A DNA stretch of 64,000 nucleotides from an uncultured Ruminococcus sp. (lineage in GTDB: Bacteria > Bacillota > Clostridia > Oscillospirales > Acutalibacteraceae), in contig CACYSI010000003.1 of NCBI GenBank assembly GCA_902776975.1, positions 28,915-92,914 of the forward strand. Direction: 5' to 3'. The notes beneath the pieces are model-generated. The model was not told where the DNA came from, made no database searches, and saw only the letters and a program-made list of their open reading frames with translations. Shown here one piece after another: positions 26,545-34,910 of this stretch. Positions within the stretch are counted from its first letter, which is position 1; each line of letters starts with the position of its first letter. Made by a program: the position numbers and the translations under genes.

Positions 26545-28281
26545 CTACATTCTCTCGGGACAGGTGATGTTGAACATATCAAGGGTGTTTTTGATCACTG
26601 TCTTGGTGGCTTTGCAGAGTGTCAGTCGCGCCTGCATCAGAGCCTCGTCGTCGCATTTTACGCGGCAGGCGTTGTAGAAGCGATGGAAGTATGTAGCGAC
26701 GTTGGCGACATACTTGGTCACCTTGGTGGGGTCGTAGTCGCGGGCGGCGGCGATGATCTCGCTGTCATATGAAGAGAGCAGATGTATCAGCTCGGTCTCT
26801 TCGGGAGCTGAGAGCATAGCCAGCTCCTCATCCGTGCATGAGCGTGCCTTGACGCCCTCAGCCTCGAGATTGCGCAGGATAGAGCATATCCTCGCGTGGG
26901 CGTACTGCACATAGTATACGGGATTCTGGTTGTCCTGCTGTATGGCGAGATCGAGGTCAAAGTCCATCTGGGTGTTGGCCTCTCTGGTGTTGAAGATGAA
27001 GCGCGCGCTGTCTACGGGCACCTCGTCGAGCAGGTCGCGGAGCTGTATCGCCTTGCCGGTACGCTTGCTCATGGTCACAACCTTGCCGTCGCGAACGAGC
27101 TTGACCAGCTGCATGAGCAGGATGTCGAGACTGTCGCCGTCATATCCGACAGCGTTCATAGCGCCCTTGAGACGCATCACATGGCCGTGGTGGTCGGCTC
27201 CCCATACGTTTATCAGCTTTTCAAAGCCGCGGTCAAATTTGTTCTTATGATACGCGATGTCAGCCGCGAAGTAGGTCGGGTTGCCGTTGTTGCGGATCAG
27301 AACATCGTCTTTTAATTCTAATTTGTCAATATAATCCTGAGTCTTGCCCTGAGCGAGCAGGATCTCGGTGCATACGTCCTTGTTCTTGTACCAGACTGCG
27401 CCGTCCTTCTCGTATGTCAGACCCTTAGCGGTCAGCAGGTCGACCACAGCCTTTACCTCGCCGCTCTCGTGCAGGGTGCTCTCCATGAACCAGTTGTCGA
27501 AGTTGATCCTGTACTTAGCCATGTCGTCCTGCATGCGGCGGATGTTGAGCGGCAGGGCGTAGTCTACCAGAGCCTTTTTGCGCTCAACGCTGTCGGCGGC
27601 TACATACTTATCGCCGTTGATATCGGCAAACTGCCGCGCGCGCTCGGTGATATCGGCGCCTTGATATCCGTCCTCGGGGAAAACGAAGCTTTCATCAAAT
27701 ATCTGCATATAACGGGCCTCGAGAGAGTTCGCGAACTTCTCGATCTGATTGCCCGCGTCGTTGACATAGAACTCGCGGTACACCCGGTAGCCCGCCTTTT
27801 GCATTACAGCGGCGAGACAGTCGCCCAGCGCGCCGCCTCTGGCGTTGCCGAGGTGCATGGGGCCCGTGGGGTTTGCCGATACAAACTCGACCATGACTTT
27901 CTTTCCCTGACCGTAGTCGCTGCAGCCGTAGCTGTCGCCGTCGCGCTCGATCTCGCGCAGCACCTCAGAGAAGTACTTTTTGTCGAGGAAGAAGTTGATG
28001 AAGCCCGGACCGGCTATCTCACATTTTTCTATGAGAGAATTATCGAGGTCGATGTGATCCACTATGATCTGAGCTGCCTTGACCGGCGCCATGCGGAACA
28101 CCCTCGCGCCCGCCATAGCCGCGTTGGTTGCGATATCGCCGTGACTGCGGTCGGCAGGCTCTTCGATGACGAAGCTCGGGATATCACCCTCGGGCAGCTC
28201 GCCCTTGTCCATAGCGGCTTTGATCGCCGCCTCGATCTTTTTTCTCAGGTTTTCGGTTACTTTTGTGTTAGTCTTTGACAT
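26545..28281 (-). CDS. argS: Arginyl-tRNA synthetase
   Basis: Class I synthetase (578 aa) charging tRNA-Arg. The N-terminal Add-1 domain is followed by FVSANPTGPMHLGNARGGAL (the HIGH site reads HLGN), a catalytic core with VNDAGNQI and WGADHHGHVMRLKGA, and MSKRTGKAIQLRDL as the KMSKS-like loop. The C-terminal DALR domain reads YVQYAHARICSIL and ends in MFNITCPERM. In many Firmicutes argS is next to a DUF1934 (ywiB) gene; here a DUF559 gene and a repeat element lie between them. Confidence 0.97.
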   Translation of the reverse strand: MSKTNTKVTENLRKKIEAAIKAAMDKGELPEGDIPSFVIEEPADRSHGDIATNAAMAGARVFRMAPVKAAQIIVDHIDLDNSLIEKCEIAGPGFINFFLDKKYFSEVLREIERDGDSYGCSDYGQGKKVMVEFVSANPTGPMHLGNARGGALGDCLAAVMQKAGYRVYREFYVNDAGNQIEKFANSLEARYMQIFDESFVFPEDGYQGADITERARQFADINGDKYVAADSVERKKALVDYALPLNIRRMQDDMAKYRINFDNWFMESTLHESGEVKAVVDLLTAKGLTYEKDGAVWYKNKDVCTEILLAQGKTQDYIDKLELKDDVLIRNNGNPTYFAADIAYHKNKFDRGFEKLINVWGADHHGHVMRLKGAMNAVGYDGDSLDILLMQLVKLVRDGKVVTMSKRTGKAIQLRDLLDEVPVDSARFIFNTREANTQMDFDLDLAIQQDNQNPVYYVQYAHARICSILRNLEAEGVKARSCTDEELAMLSAPEETELIHLLSSYDSEIIAAARDYDPTKVTKYVANVATYFHRFYNACRVKCDDEALMQARLTLCKATKTVIKNTLDMFNITCPERM

Positions 28282-28344
28282 ATTTATTATTCCTTTTCAA
28301 GTGTATTTTTTACTTTAATTTACCCCTACGGAAGAGCCCTCCCC

Positions 28345-28416
28345 TTAATAAGAGGCTTCGCCTTAATAAGAGGCTTCGCCTTAATAAGAGCCTTCCCCTT
28401 AATAAGAGCCTTCCCC
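28345..28416 (+). repeat. 18-bp tandem repeat, four units
   Basis: TTAATAAGAG recurs at 28345, 28363, 28381 and 28399, a period of exactly 18 bp. The last unit runs into the left end of element B, and the units look like slipped copies of that terminal sequence (TTAATAAGAGCCTTCCCC, with GGCTTCGCC variants). Confidence 0.85.
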
Positions 28417-28620
28417 TCGGGGGGAAGGTGGCTCGGCTTTGCCGAGTCGGATGAGGGGACAACCTATCTGCTAAATCGACAACTCAGTGAGGCTCACACC
28501 TTAAATATATAGTTGGTAACGTTTGTTTGTCTCCGAGTTCGGATGCTGACCGAAGCGTAAGCCCCTCATCCGTCACCGTCTAAGTCGGCGGCGACACCTT
28601 CCCCCCGAGGGGAAGGCTCA
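28403..28620. mobile_element. MITE-like inverted-repeat element B, copy with inverted core
   Basis: Two ~58-bp arms in inverted orientation (TAAGAGCCTTCCCC.. and ..GGGGAAGGCTCA) enclose a ~110-bp core. Each arm holds an outer palindrome and an inner hairpin (GGCTCGGC/GCCGAGTC on the left, GTCGCCGCC-type on the right). The core is the reverse complement of the core at 37011-37236, agreeing at roughly four in five bases by eye. There is no open reading frame. With the 18-bp array it occupies the 436-bp gap upstream of argS. Confidence 0.75.
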
Positions 28621-28717
28621 TCTGCGCTCTCTCCGGCGTTAGCGTAAGTCAGAGGGAATAGTCTTTGACTTGCCGCTGACGGGAGATAACACGAGGCAAC
28701 GCTGTTCGGTCGCGAAA

Positions 28718-29062
28718 TCATGAGCTTTTGTCAACGGCGCTGAGAATCTCTGTGCATACGCCGCTGAAGTTTTCGTGTATCTGTCGATTGGAAAACCGAA
28801 GCACTTTAACACCGATACTGCGAAAATAATCATCGCGTTCGGCGTCGTCTTTTTCTCCTTTTTCCGTGTAATGCTGAGATCCGTCTAATTCTATGATTAT
28901 TTTTGCCGATGATATGTAAAAATCCGCTATGTAATTACCGATGACTTTCTGTCTGTTGACTGTAATCGGCAGATTCTTCAGAAAATCATACCAAAGATGC
29001 TTTTCTTCTTTTGTCATGCCTTTTCTCAGATTTTGTGAAAAGGATGTCAGTCTGTTCTTCAT
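28718..29062 (-). CDS. DUF559 (Vsr-like fold) protein
   Basis: Protein of 114 aa with the DUF559 pattern: LRKGMTKEEKHLWYDFLK, RQKVIGNYIADFYISSAKIIIELDGSQHY and RDDYFRSIGVKVLRFSNRQI. The family shares the fold of Vsr/restriction-type endonucleases, with Asp and Glu of DFYxxxxKIIIELDG in the expected place. Cellular function is unknown. It lies between the DUF1934 gene (14 nt) and an element B copy, separating the usual ywiB-argS pair. A downstream ATG (29017) with better ribosome spacing is an alternative start. Confidence 0.8.
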   Translation of the reverse strand: MKNRLTSFSQNLRKGMTKEEKHLWYDFLKNLPITVNRQKVIGNYIADFYISSAKIIIELDGSQHYTEKGEKDDAERDDYFRSIGVKVLRFSNRQIHENFSGVCTEILSAVDKSS

Positions 29063-29076
29063 TATATGAAACTGAA

Positions 29077-29499
29077 TTATTTTTTCTTTATAGAAATATA
29101 GAACTCGTTATAGCTGACTGCGGTGCGGTTGAAGTCGAGCTGATACGCCGCGCTTATCTCGCCGCCGCTCTCGTTTACATCGGCTTTGATGATGTCGGTG
29201 AAGATGCCGATGAACATCTGACCCATCGGGGTAGAGTACAGGCACTCGTGTCTGACTCCCTGCTCGAGGATCAGGTGCGAGGCTGTCTCGCCCTTGCGGT
29301 CTATACTCAGTATCCTGCCGTCGTAGGTGACGGTGGTGTCGGTCTTTTGAGCGGGATTCTCACGGCTGTACTCGGGGTAGCGGATAGTTATCAGCCCGTC
29401 CTCTACGGTCACATCGCCCGCTGTTATGACCTCTATGGTATCTCTCTCGCCGTCTACGGTCTGAGCGCCCGTGACGGTTATCATGTATCTGTCGTCCAT
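29077..29499 (-). CDS. DUF1934 (YwiB-like) beta-barrel protein
   Basis: Cytoplasmic-looking protein of 140 aa with a lipocalin-like beta-rich pattern (ITVTGAQTVDGERDTIEVIT, TTVTYDGRILSIDRKGE, QGVRHECLYSTPMGQMFIGIFT). This matches DUF1934/YwiB, whose function is unknown. Its start overlaps the murI stop as TGATG, so translation is coupled. The neighbourhood with argS is conserved in Firmicutes. Confidence 0.82.
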   Translation of the reverse strand: MDDRYMITVTGAQTVDGERDTIEVITAGDVTVEDGLITIRYPEYSRENPAQKTDTTVTYDGRILSIDRKGETASHLILEQGVRHECLYSTPMGQMFIGIFTDIIKADVNESGGEISAAYQLDFNRTAVSYNEFYISIKKK

Positions 29500-30311
29500 C
29501 AGTATTCCTCTATGTTGATATGCTCTACATGGTTGCTGGGGCTGTCTTTGAGGAAGAGTCCCGCGTATCTCTCAAAGTCCGCGGGGGTATCGCTGACATA
29601 AAATCTCGCCTCGCCCTTGTCGGAGCTGTCGTTGAGCAGACCCTGCCGGGTGAGTATCTTCTTGGTGTAGATGGCCGTCTCCTTGCCCGAGTCGATCAGC
29701 TTCACGCCCGGACCCATCTCTCTGCCGATAGCCTCTGCGAGCAGGGGAAAGTGCGTGCAGCCCAGTATCAGCGTGTCTACGCCGCTCTCTTTCAGGGGCG
29801 CCATGTATCGCTGAACCATCAGGCGCACCAGCTCGTCGTCGGGGTCTACAAGACCGTTCTCGACAAATGACACAAAGAGCTGGCAGTGGTGCTCATATAC
29901 CTCAAACTCGGGATGCTTCTCCTGTATCCTGCGCTTGTAGCTGTGCGAGTTTATGGTGGCGGCGGTGCCTATCACTCCGATTTTGCCGTTTTTGGTGGTG
30001 TTCATGGCGGTGAAGCAGGTGGGGTAGACCACGCCCGTGTAGGGCAGACCAAGCTCATCGCTGAGATCGGGAGCTACCGAGCTGACCGTGCCGCAGGCGG
30101 CTACTATCAGCTTTACGCCCATCTTCTTAAGAAATCTCGCGTCCTGTCCGGCATACTTGCTGATGGTCTCGCGGCTCTTGCTGCCGTAGGGCACCCTGCC
30201 CGTATCGCCGAAGTATACTATATTTTCGTGCGGCATTATCTCTACGATCTCGCGCACGGCGGTGAGTCCGCCGAGTCCCGAGTCAAAGACGCCGATAGCG
30301 CTGTTGTTCAT
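29499..30311 (-). CDS. murI: Glutamate racemase
   Basis: Makes D-glutamate for peptidoglycan. The protein is 270 aa. It begins NNSAIGVFDSGLGGLTAV and has FGDTGRVPYGSKS, the first catalytic cysteine in VAACGTVSS (about residue 74) and the second in ILGCTHFPLL (about residue 187). Start 30311 was chosen for AAGAGGT upstream; a start 12 codons earlier lacks one. It is first in an operon with the DUF1934 and DUF559 genes. Confidence 0.95.
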   Translation of the reverse strand: MNNSAIGVFDSGLGGLTAVREIVEIMPHENIVYFGDTGRVPYGSKSRETISKYAGQDARFLKKMGVKLIVAACGTVSSVAPDLSDELGLPYTGVVYPTCFTAMNTTKNGKIGVIGTAATINSHSYKRRIQEKHPEFEVYEHHCQLFVSFVENGLVDPDDELVRLMVQRYMAPLKESGVDTLILGCTHFPLLAEAIGREMGPGVKLIDSGKETAIYTKKILTRQGLLNDSSDKGEARFYVSDTPADFERYAGLFLKDSPSNHVEHINIEEY

Positions 30312-30362
30312 AACTATACCTCTTTGTTGAGTTATATCATTGTGCATACATATACATTATAT

Positions 30363-30391
30363 ATATTACCACAAACCGTCATTCCTTGCAA
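30363..30391 (-). promoter_or_regulatory. Sigma-A promoter of murI
   Basis: On the minus strand TTGCAA (30391-30386) and TAATAT (30368-30363) have a 17-bp spacer. It is back to back with the promoter at 30415-30443. Confidence 0.6.
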
Positions 30392-30414
30392 TAGCTAAAA
30401 AATCAACTTTACGC

Positions 30415-30443
30415 TTGCATTATCCGCCTTTATAATGTATAAT
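30415..30443 (+). promoter_or_regulatory. Sigma-A promoter of the 263-aa hypothetical gene
   Basis: TTGCAT (30415-30420) and TATAAT (30438-30443) with a 17-bp spacer, 34 bp before the start codon. Confidence 0.78.
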
Positions 30444-30477
30444 AGCTGTGATTACGAATTCGCAAAGGAATGATAAT

Positions 30478-31269
30478 ATGCTTAACGAGGCTTTTAATCT
30501 GATATCAGACAAGGTAGAAGAGGCGGTAAAGCCCCAGGGCTTTGCTAAGGTCAAGATCCAGTCTACCGATGATAACGAGCTTGTATCTCTGTTCACATCC
30601 GAGACTATGGCGTACTCGGTCATCTACTATAAGGACAAGCAGCACACGCTGCTGCGTGAGTGCGGCATGACCGACGACGGCCCCGATAACGACTGGAAGA
30701 CTCTCGCCACATGGCTCTTCGATCCCGATCACGACACTCTCAAGGAGGCTTCTTCGATAGCCAACGACTTCTGCGACGCTATCTCGGCTCCTTCCGCGGT
30801 CAAAAAGATAAAGCAGGCTAAAAAGACCAAGAAGAGTGAAGACGGCAACGCCGACCCGCTGTTTTTGGCCAAGCGCTTCATCACTCTCTTTCCCGATATC
30901 AAGGACGAGATCCGCGAGGAGCAGGACTGCTACTATCCGTTCAGAGGCGTTACCTTCGCCAGAGCGAGCATAGTGCCCAGAGTCAACGAGCTCATACACA
31001 ACGGCAAGGCGGGCGAGCTGAAGAAGCTCGGCAACATCCTCAGCGCCCAGTATACCAACGGCGATGTGGATACGCGCTCGATCATCACTATAGTCATACT
31101 CAACTCCGTACCCGAAGCCGACGAGGCTAAGATTGAGGAGCACCTCAGCGATAACCTCAAAAAGGCTTTCTCTTACGCTAAGAAGTATCGCGGCAAGACC
31201 GTAAAGCCCGAAAAAGAGAAGAAGAAAAAGCAGACCATCGCTCAGCGCCTTGAGGGAATGCAGAAGTGA
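30478..31269 (+). CDS. Hypothetical cytoplasmic protein, 263 aa
   Basis: I do not recognise this protein. It has no signal peptide or TM helix. The N-terminal half (MLNEAFNLISDKVEEAVKPQ, then beta-like SETMAYSVIYYKDKQHTLL) is joined by a lysine-rich linker (KKIKQAKKTKKSEDG, about residues 117-131) to a helical C-terminal half, and the tail is again basic (KPEKEKKKKQTIAQRLEG). The start 30478 follows AAAGGAATG. It is monocistronic, with its own promoter and a family A repeat after it. Confidence 0.7.
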   Translation: MLNEAFNLISDKVEEAVKPQGFAKVKIQSTDDNELVSLFTSETMAYSVIYYKDKQHTLLRECGMTDDGPDNDWKTLATWLFDPDHDTLKEASSIANDFCDAISAPSAVKKIKQAKKTKKSEDGNADPLFLAKRFITLFPDIKDEIREEQDCYYPFRGVTFARASIVPRVNELIHNGKAGELKKLGNILSAQYTNGDVDTRSIITIVILNSVPEADEAKIEEHLSDNLKKAFSYAKKYRGKTVKPEKEKKKKQTIAQRLEGMQK

Positions 31270-31276
31270 TCAAGTC

Positions 31277-31413
31277 AGGAATTAGAAATGAGGAATGAGG
31301 AATGAGGAATTATGGGAAACGCTGACGCGTTTTATATTAAATAGGTGCGGGCAAAGCCCGCCGATAATTCCTAATTCCTAACTCCTAACTCCTAACTCCT
31401 AATTAGAATTAGC
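31277..31413 (+). repeat. Hairpin repeat family A, complete copy
   Basis: The left arm is an array of GGAATGA/GGAATTA heptads. Then come GGGAAACGCTGACGCGTTTT (AAACGC/GCGTTT hairpin), an AT-rich spacer, and GCGGGC-AAA-GCCCGC. The right arm is the inverse array (ATTCCTA, ACTCCTA). The whole unit is an imperfect dyad of about 137 bp. It lies in the 350-bp gap before rpmG. Confidence 0.85.
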
Positions 31414-31448
31414 TGTATATATAAATATAAATTTTTCTGAGCAAGCCC

Positions 31449-31477
31449 TTGACTAGTTGACGGTATTGTGATATACT
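31449..31477 (+). promoter_or_regulatory. Sigma-A promoter of the rpmG-secE-nusG operon
   Basis: TTGACT (31449-31454) and TATACT (31472-31477) with a 17-bp spacer; an overlapping TTGACG lies 8 bp further on. A ~140-nt leader without a recognised motif follows. Confidence 0.75.
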
Positions 31478-31618
31478 GTTAATTACCTCGTAAAGGGGCT
31501 TGTTTTTTGTGCCTAAAATTCAAGTTCCCTTTGGGTCGCTGCGATTTTTCATTGGATCGCCGCGGCTGTCCTTTTGAGGGAGGCTAAATTATTCCGAAAA
31601 ACACGGGAGGTGCCGATA

Positions 31619-31768
31619 ATGAGAGTAAAAATCACAATGGCCTGCACTGAATGCAAACAGCGCAATTACAACACAATGAAAAACAAGAAGAACAGTCCCG
31701 ACAGGTTAGAGATGAACAAGTATTGCAGATTCTGCAAGAAGCACACTCTCCACAGGGAAACAAAGTAA
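31619..31768 (+). CDS. rpmG: Ribosomal protein L33
   Basis: Ribosomal protein of 49 aa with two zinc CxxC motifs ([10 protein letters not shown] and [13 protein letters not shown]). The start ATG 31619 follows GGGAGGTG; an upstream in-frame start lacks a site. The order rpmG-secE-nusG is standard in Firmicutes. Confidence 0.96.
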   Translation: MRVKITMACTECKQRNYNTMKNKKNSPDRLEMNKYCRFCKKHTLHRETK

Positions 31769-31783
31769 GCGGAGGAAAGAACA

Positions 31784-32008
31784 ATGGCTGAAGTCAAAAA
31801 ACAACCCGGCTTTTTCAGCAGGATGAAATCGTTTTTCCGCTCCTGCGTAGGCGAGATCAAGAAGATCACATGGCCTACACCCGCCAACACTACCAAGAAC
31901 TTCTTTATAGTTATGGCAGTTATAATTCTTGCGGGTCTGTTTATCTACGGTCTCGACAGAGCTCTGTACGCCCTGTTGAATCTCGTAATGAGCACAGGTA
32001 CTTACTAA
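31784..32008 (+). CDS. secE: Preprotein translocase subunit SecE
   Basis: Single-spanning SecYEG subunit, 74 aa. The amphipathic stretch VGEIKKITWPTPANTTKN is the family signature. One transmembrane helix (FIVMAVIILAGLFIYGLDRAL) follows. The start has GGAGGAAAG upstream. Translated between rpmG and nusG. Confidence 0.95.
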   Translation: MAEVKKQPGFFSRMKSFFRSCVGEIKKITWPTPANTTKNFFIVMAVIILAGLFIYGLDRALYALLNLVMSTGTY

Positions 32009-32027
32009 TCTGGTCAGGAGAACGCTG

Positions 32028-32555
32028 ATGGCTGAAGAAGCAAAGTGGTATGTCATCCATACCTACTCAGGCTATGAGAATAAGGTAGCGTCCACCCTGC
32101 AGACTACGGTAGAGAACCGCGGACTCGAGGATATGATCCCCGACGTCAAGGTGCCTACCGAGATAGTCACCGAGATCAGGGACGACGGCACTACCAAAGA
32201 GGTAGAGCGCAAGATCTTCCCCGGATATGTATTTGTCAAGATGGTGTATACCGACGAGACATGGTACATCGTACGAAACATAAGGGGCTGCACGGGCTTT
32301 GTCGGACCTTCGTCCAAGCCGGTACCGCTCACCGAGTCTGAGGTTTATAAGATGGGCGTTGAGAGCCGCGTTGTCGAGGTTAGCTACGACGTAGGCGATC
32401 AGGTTCGTATCATCGACGGTCCTCTGGAGGACTTCATCGGTATAGTAGACGAGCTTGATACCGAAAACAACTATGTCAAGGTCACGATCTCTATGTTCGG
32501 ACGAGAGACGCCTGTAGAGCTTGAACTCAATCAGGCTGAAAAATTAGAGGATTAA
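32028..32555 (+). CDS. nusG: Transcription antitermination factor NusG
   Basis: RNA polymerase-associated elongation factor (175 aa). The NGN domain starts KWYVIHTYSGYENKVASTL and includes KIFPGYVFVKM and GCTGFVGPSSKPVPLTE. The C-terminal KOW domain is VGDQVRIIDGPLEDFIGIV. Normal length and position before rplK. Confidence 0.96.
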   Translation: MAEEAKWYVIHTYSGYENKVASTLQTTVENRGLEDMIPDVKVPTEIVTEIRDDGTTKEVERKIFPGYVFVKMVYTDETWYIVRNIRGCTGFVGPSSKPVPLTESEVYKMGVESRVVEVSYDVGDQVRIIDGPLEDFIGIVDELDTENNYVKVTISMFGRETPVELELNQAEKLED

Positions 32556-32569
32556 GATCCTTTCCCTCA

Positions 32570-32680
32570 ACGGGAAAACTAAAAACAGGTAATAACAGCA
32601 TCGCTGTTATATATGAGGGACTCCGGTCCCTTGTGGGAGGAGCCTGATAAACAGGGCTCCGCCATCTACCACGAAATTCA
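32570..32680 (+). promoter_or_regulatory. Hairpin-rich leader of rplK
   Basis: Three stems lie between nusG and rplK: ATAACAGC/GCTGTTAT (loop ATC, 32592-32610), AGGGAC/GTCCCT (loop TCCG, 32616-32631) and a longer one closed by GTGGG..GGAGCC with GGCTCC..CCAC (32633-32672). Leaders of the L11 operon are known sites of ribosomal-protein autoregulation; assigning L1 or L11 binding here is inference. Confidence 0.45.
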
Positions 32681-32693
32681 GGAGGAATAAAAA

Positions 32694-33119
32694 ATGGCTC
32701 AGAAAGTAACAGGATTAATCAAGTTACAGATCCCTGCCGGTAAAGCTACTCCGGCTCCGCCTGTAGGCCCCGCGCTGGGTCAGCACGGCGTAAACATCGT
32801 TGCATTCACTAAAGAGTTCAACGAGCGCACAAAGAACGACATCGGACTCATCATCCCCGTCGTGATCACAGTATACGCAGACCGTTCTTTCACATTTATC
32901 ACCAAGACTCCGCCTGCGCCTGTCCTGATCAAGAAGGCTTGCAACATCGACAAAGCCTCCGGCGAGCCCAATAAGAAGAAGGTCGCCAAGATCACTAAGG
33001 AACAGTGTCAGCAGATCGCTGAGACAAAGATGAAAGACCTCAACGCTGCCAATATCGAGACCGCTACATCCATGATCATGGGTACAGCCCGCTCGATGGG
33101 TATCGAAGTCACAGACTGA
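32694..33119 (+). CDS. rplK: Ribosomal protein L11
   Basis: Large-subunit stalk-base protein (141 aa), normal length. It has [20 protein letters not shown] near the N-terminus, [15 protein letters not shown] and the C-terminal 23S rRNA-binding domain ending [14 protein letters not shown] strong GGAGGAAT site precedes the ATG. Confidence 0.97.
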   Translation: MAQKVTGLIKLQIPAGKATPAPPVGPALGQHGVNIVAFTKEFNERTKNDIGLIIPVVITVYADRSFTFITKTPPAPVLIKKACNIDKASGEPNKKKVAKITKEQCQQIAETKMKDLNAANIETATSMIMGTARSMGIEVTD

Positions 33120-33187
33120 TAAATATAACATCCGGGTGGGAGGATAACATCGTTTTCCGCTGACCACCTAACTATGGAGGATCAAAT

Positions 33188-33869
33188 ATGAAACACGGTA
33201 AGAAATATGTCGACGCTGCAAAGCTCGTTGACAGAAGCAAATTATATGATACAACCGAGGCTCTCGATACCGTCGTAAAGACAGCTACAGCTAAGTTTGA
33301 CGAGACAGTAGAGCTTCATGTAAAGTTAGGCGTTGACTCCCGTCACGCTGACCAGCAGGTCCGCGGCGCCGTTGTTCTGCCTAACGGTACAGGTAAGAAT
33401 GTTCGCGTACTCGCTATCTGCAAGGGCGAGAACGAGAAGCTCGCTCAGGAGGCAGGCGCCGACTATGTAGGCGCTGAGGACATGACTCAGAAGATCCAGC
33501 AGGAGAACTGGATGGACTTCGACGTACTCATCACCACACCCGACTGCATGGGTCTGGTATATCCTCGGTCCCCGCGGCTTGATGCCTAACCCCAAGGCAG
33601 GTACCGTAACACCCGATATCGCCCGTGCCGTAAAAGAGGCTAAGGCAGGTAAGATCGAGTACCGTCTTGACAAGACCAACATCATCCACTGCCCGATCGG
33701 CAAGGTATCCTTCGGTACAGAGAAGCTCCAGGAGAACCTCGATACTCTCATGGGCGCTATCGTAAAGGCTAAGCCTGCCGCCGCTAAGGGTCAGTATATC
33801 AAGAGCTGCGCGGTCACAGCTACCATGGGACCGTCAGTCCGCATCAATCCGACTAAGTTCGGAGTATAA
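33188..33869 (+). pseudogene. rplA: Ribosomal protein L1 gene with an internal frame-shifting deletion
   Basis: The first 124 codons encode a normal L1 N-terminus ([20 protein letters not shown] to TPDCMGLV). After GTA at 33557-33559 the frame is lost and stops at 33589. The conserved continuation [19 protein letters not shown] resumes from 33561 in another frame and runs to the normal end at 33869. L1 proteins normally have about five residues here (GKLGR or similar) between GLV and ILGPRG; a net loss of 14 nt explains the gap and the frame change. Both halves are otherwise well conserved. It could be an assembly error or a real recent mutation. L1 binds 23S rRNA at the L1 stalk and represses its own operon. 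Confidence 0.85.
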
Positions 33870-33873
33870 TGGT

Positions 33874-34027
33874 ACAGCCTTCCCCTTGAGGGGAAGGTGC
33901 TGAACGAAGTGAAGCGGATGAGGTGGATGCGTTTCTGCCTTATGCCGTTAATAGATGAAGCGGAGCATTTCCGCCTAATCCGTCACCGCCTCAGTCGGCG
34001 GGACTCCTTCCTCACAAGGGAAGGCAC
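33874..34027. repeat. Diverged element B copy between rplA and rplJ
   Basis: Left arm CAGCCTTCCCCTTGAGGGGA with GGTGCTGAACGAAGTGAAGC, and an inverted right arm TCCGTCACCGCCTCAGTCGG ending AGGGAAGGCA. The core is shorter and unlike the other two copies. It sits inside the ribosomal-protein operon, immediately after the rplA stop codon. Confidence 0.7.
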
Positions 34028-34067
34028 AAGAAGTTATCACGCTCATCTGAGCTGATATAAATATCGC

Positions 34068-34200
34068 TGTTCTAAAGACAACAGGTTCCGTTAGGTATAA
34101 TGACAAATGTCGCCTGTCGAGGAGTAAGCGTTACAGTGTGCCCAAGGGCACTGATGTGTAATGTCCGCCTCTCCTCGCAAGGGAGAGGCTTTTGCTTACA
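34068..34200 (+). ncRNA. Ribosomal protein L10 leader
   Basis: The sequence CTAAAGACAACAGGTTC followed by CGCCTGTCGAGGAGTAAGC matches the L10-leader core (AAAGACAGCAGG..CCUGC..GAGGA in relatives), in which L10(L12)4 binds. A strong terminator-type hairpin follows at 34168-34194. It regulates rplJ-rplL by feedback. Confidence 0.8.
34168..34194 (+). terminator. Attenuator hairpin in the L10 leader
   Basis: GCCTCTCC pairs with GGAGAGGC, followed by TTTTGCTT. It is placed for leader-controlled attenuation. Confidence 0.75.
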
Positions 34201-34329
34201 GGAAATGATTCGTTCAGATCCCGCCGTCAGTAGTTTCGGTTTATCAAACCGATTGCAAAAGGCGGAGATGCAACGACTCGTTGCTTTTGAACCGCGTAAA
34301 TCATATTTTTATTTACGGAGGTGAATAAT

Positions 34330-34902
34330 TTGCCAAGCGCTAAGGTTTTAGAGCAGAAGAAGGCTGTTGTTGCCGAGCTCGCCGACCGTCTCAAGAACTC
34401 TGTTACAGGTGTTCTCGTAAGCTACGAGGGTATCAACGTTGCTGATGATACAGCTATGCGTAAGGAGCTTCGTGAGGCAGGCGTCAAGTACAGCGTTGTC
34501 AAGAACACACTGCTGTCACGCGCCTGTGAGGAGGCTGAGCTGACAGGTCTGCAGACTACCCTCGAGGGTACTACCGCTGTCGCTACCAGCGATGAGGATT
34601 ATGCTGCGGCTGCCCGTATTCTGGCTGACTACGCAAAGAAGATCAAGACATTTGAGATCAAGGCAGGTTATCTCGACGGTGAGGTCGTAGACTTAGCTAC
34701 TATTGATAAGCTCGCTAAGCTCCCCTCAAGAGATATGCTGCTTGCCAACGTTCTCGGCGCGTTCCAGGCTCCCATCGCTTCGTTCGCGCGCGCTATGCAG
34801 GCTATCGTCGATAAGGGCGGTGTTGAGGCTTGCTTAGCAGAGGCTGCTCCCGCGGCTGAAGAGGCTCCTGCAGAGGCTCCCGCTGAAACACCTGCTGAAT
34901 AA
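34330..34902 (+). CDS. rplJ: Ribosomal protein L10
   Basis: L10 anchors L7/L12 dimers to the ribosome. The protein is 190 aa. It begins PSAKVLEQKKAVVAELADRL and has YSVVKNTLLSRACEE. The C-terminal L12-binding helix is followed by an Ala/Glu/Pro tail (APAAEEAPAEAPAETPAE). I chose the TTG at 34330, 5 nt after GGAGGTGA; the GTG at 34321 lies inside that site. Confidence 0.95.
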   Translation: MPSAKVLEQKKAVVAELADRLKNSVTGVLVSYEGINVADDTAMRKELREAGVKYSVVKNTLLSRACEEAELTGLQTTLEGTTAVATSDEDYAAAARILADYAKKIKTFEIKAGYLDGEVVDLATIDKLAKLPSRDMLLANVLGAFQAPIASFARAMQAIVDKGGVEACLAEAAPAAEEAPAEAPAETPAE

Positions 34903-34910
34903 TTTTATCG

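Noticed and set aside
33557-33600. Programmed ribosomal frameshift in rplA
   Set aside because: No slippery sequence or stimulatory structure is obvious, and about five conserved residues are missing, which a frameshift would not restore.
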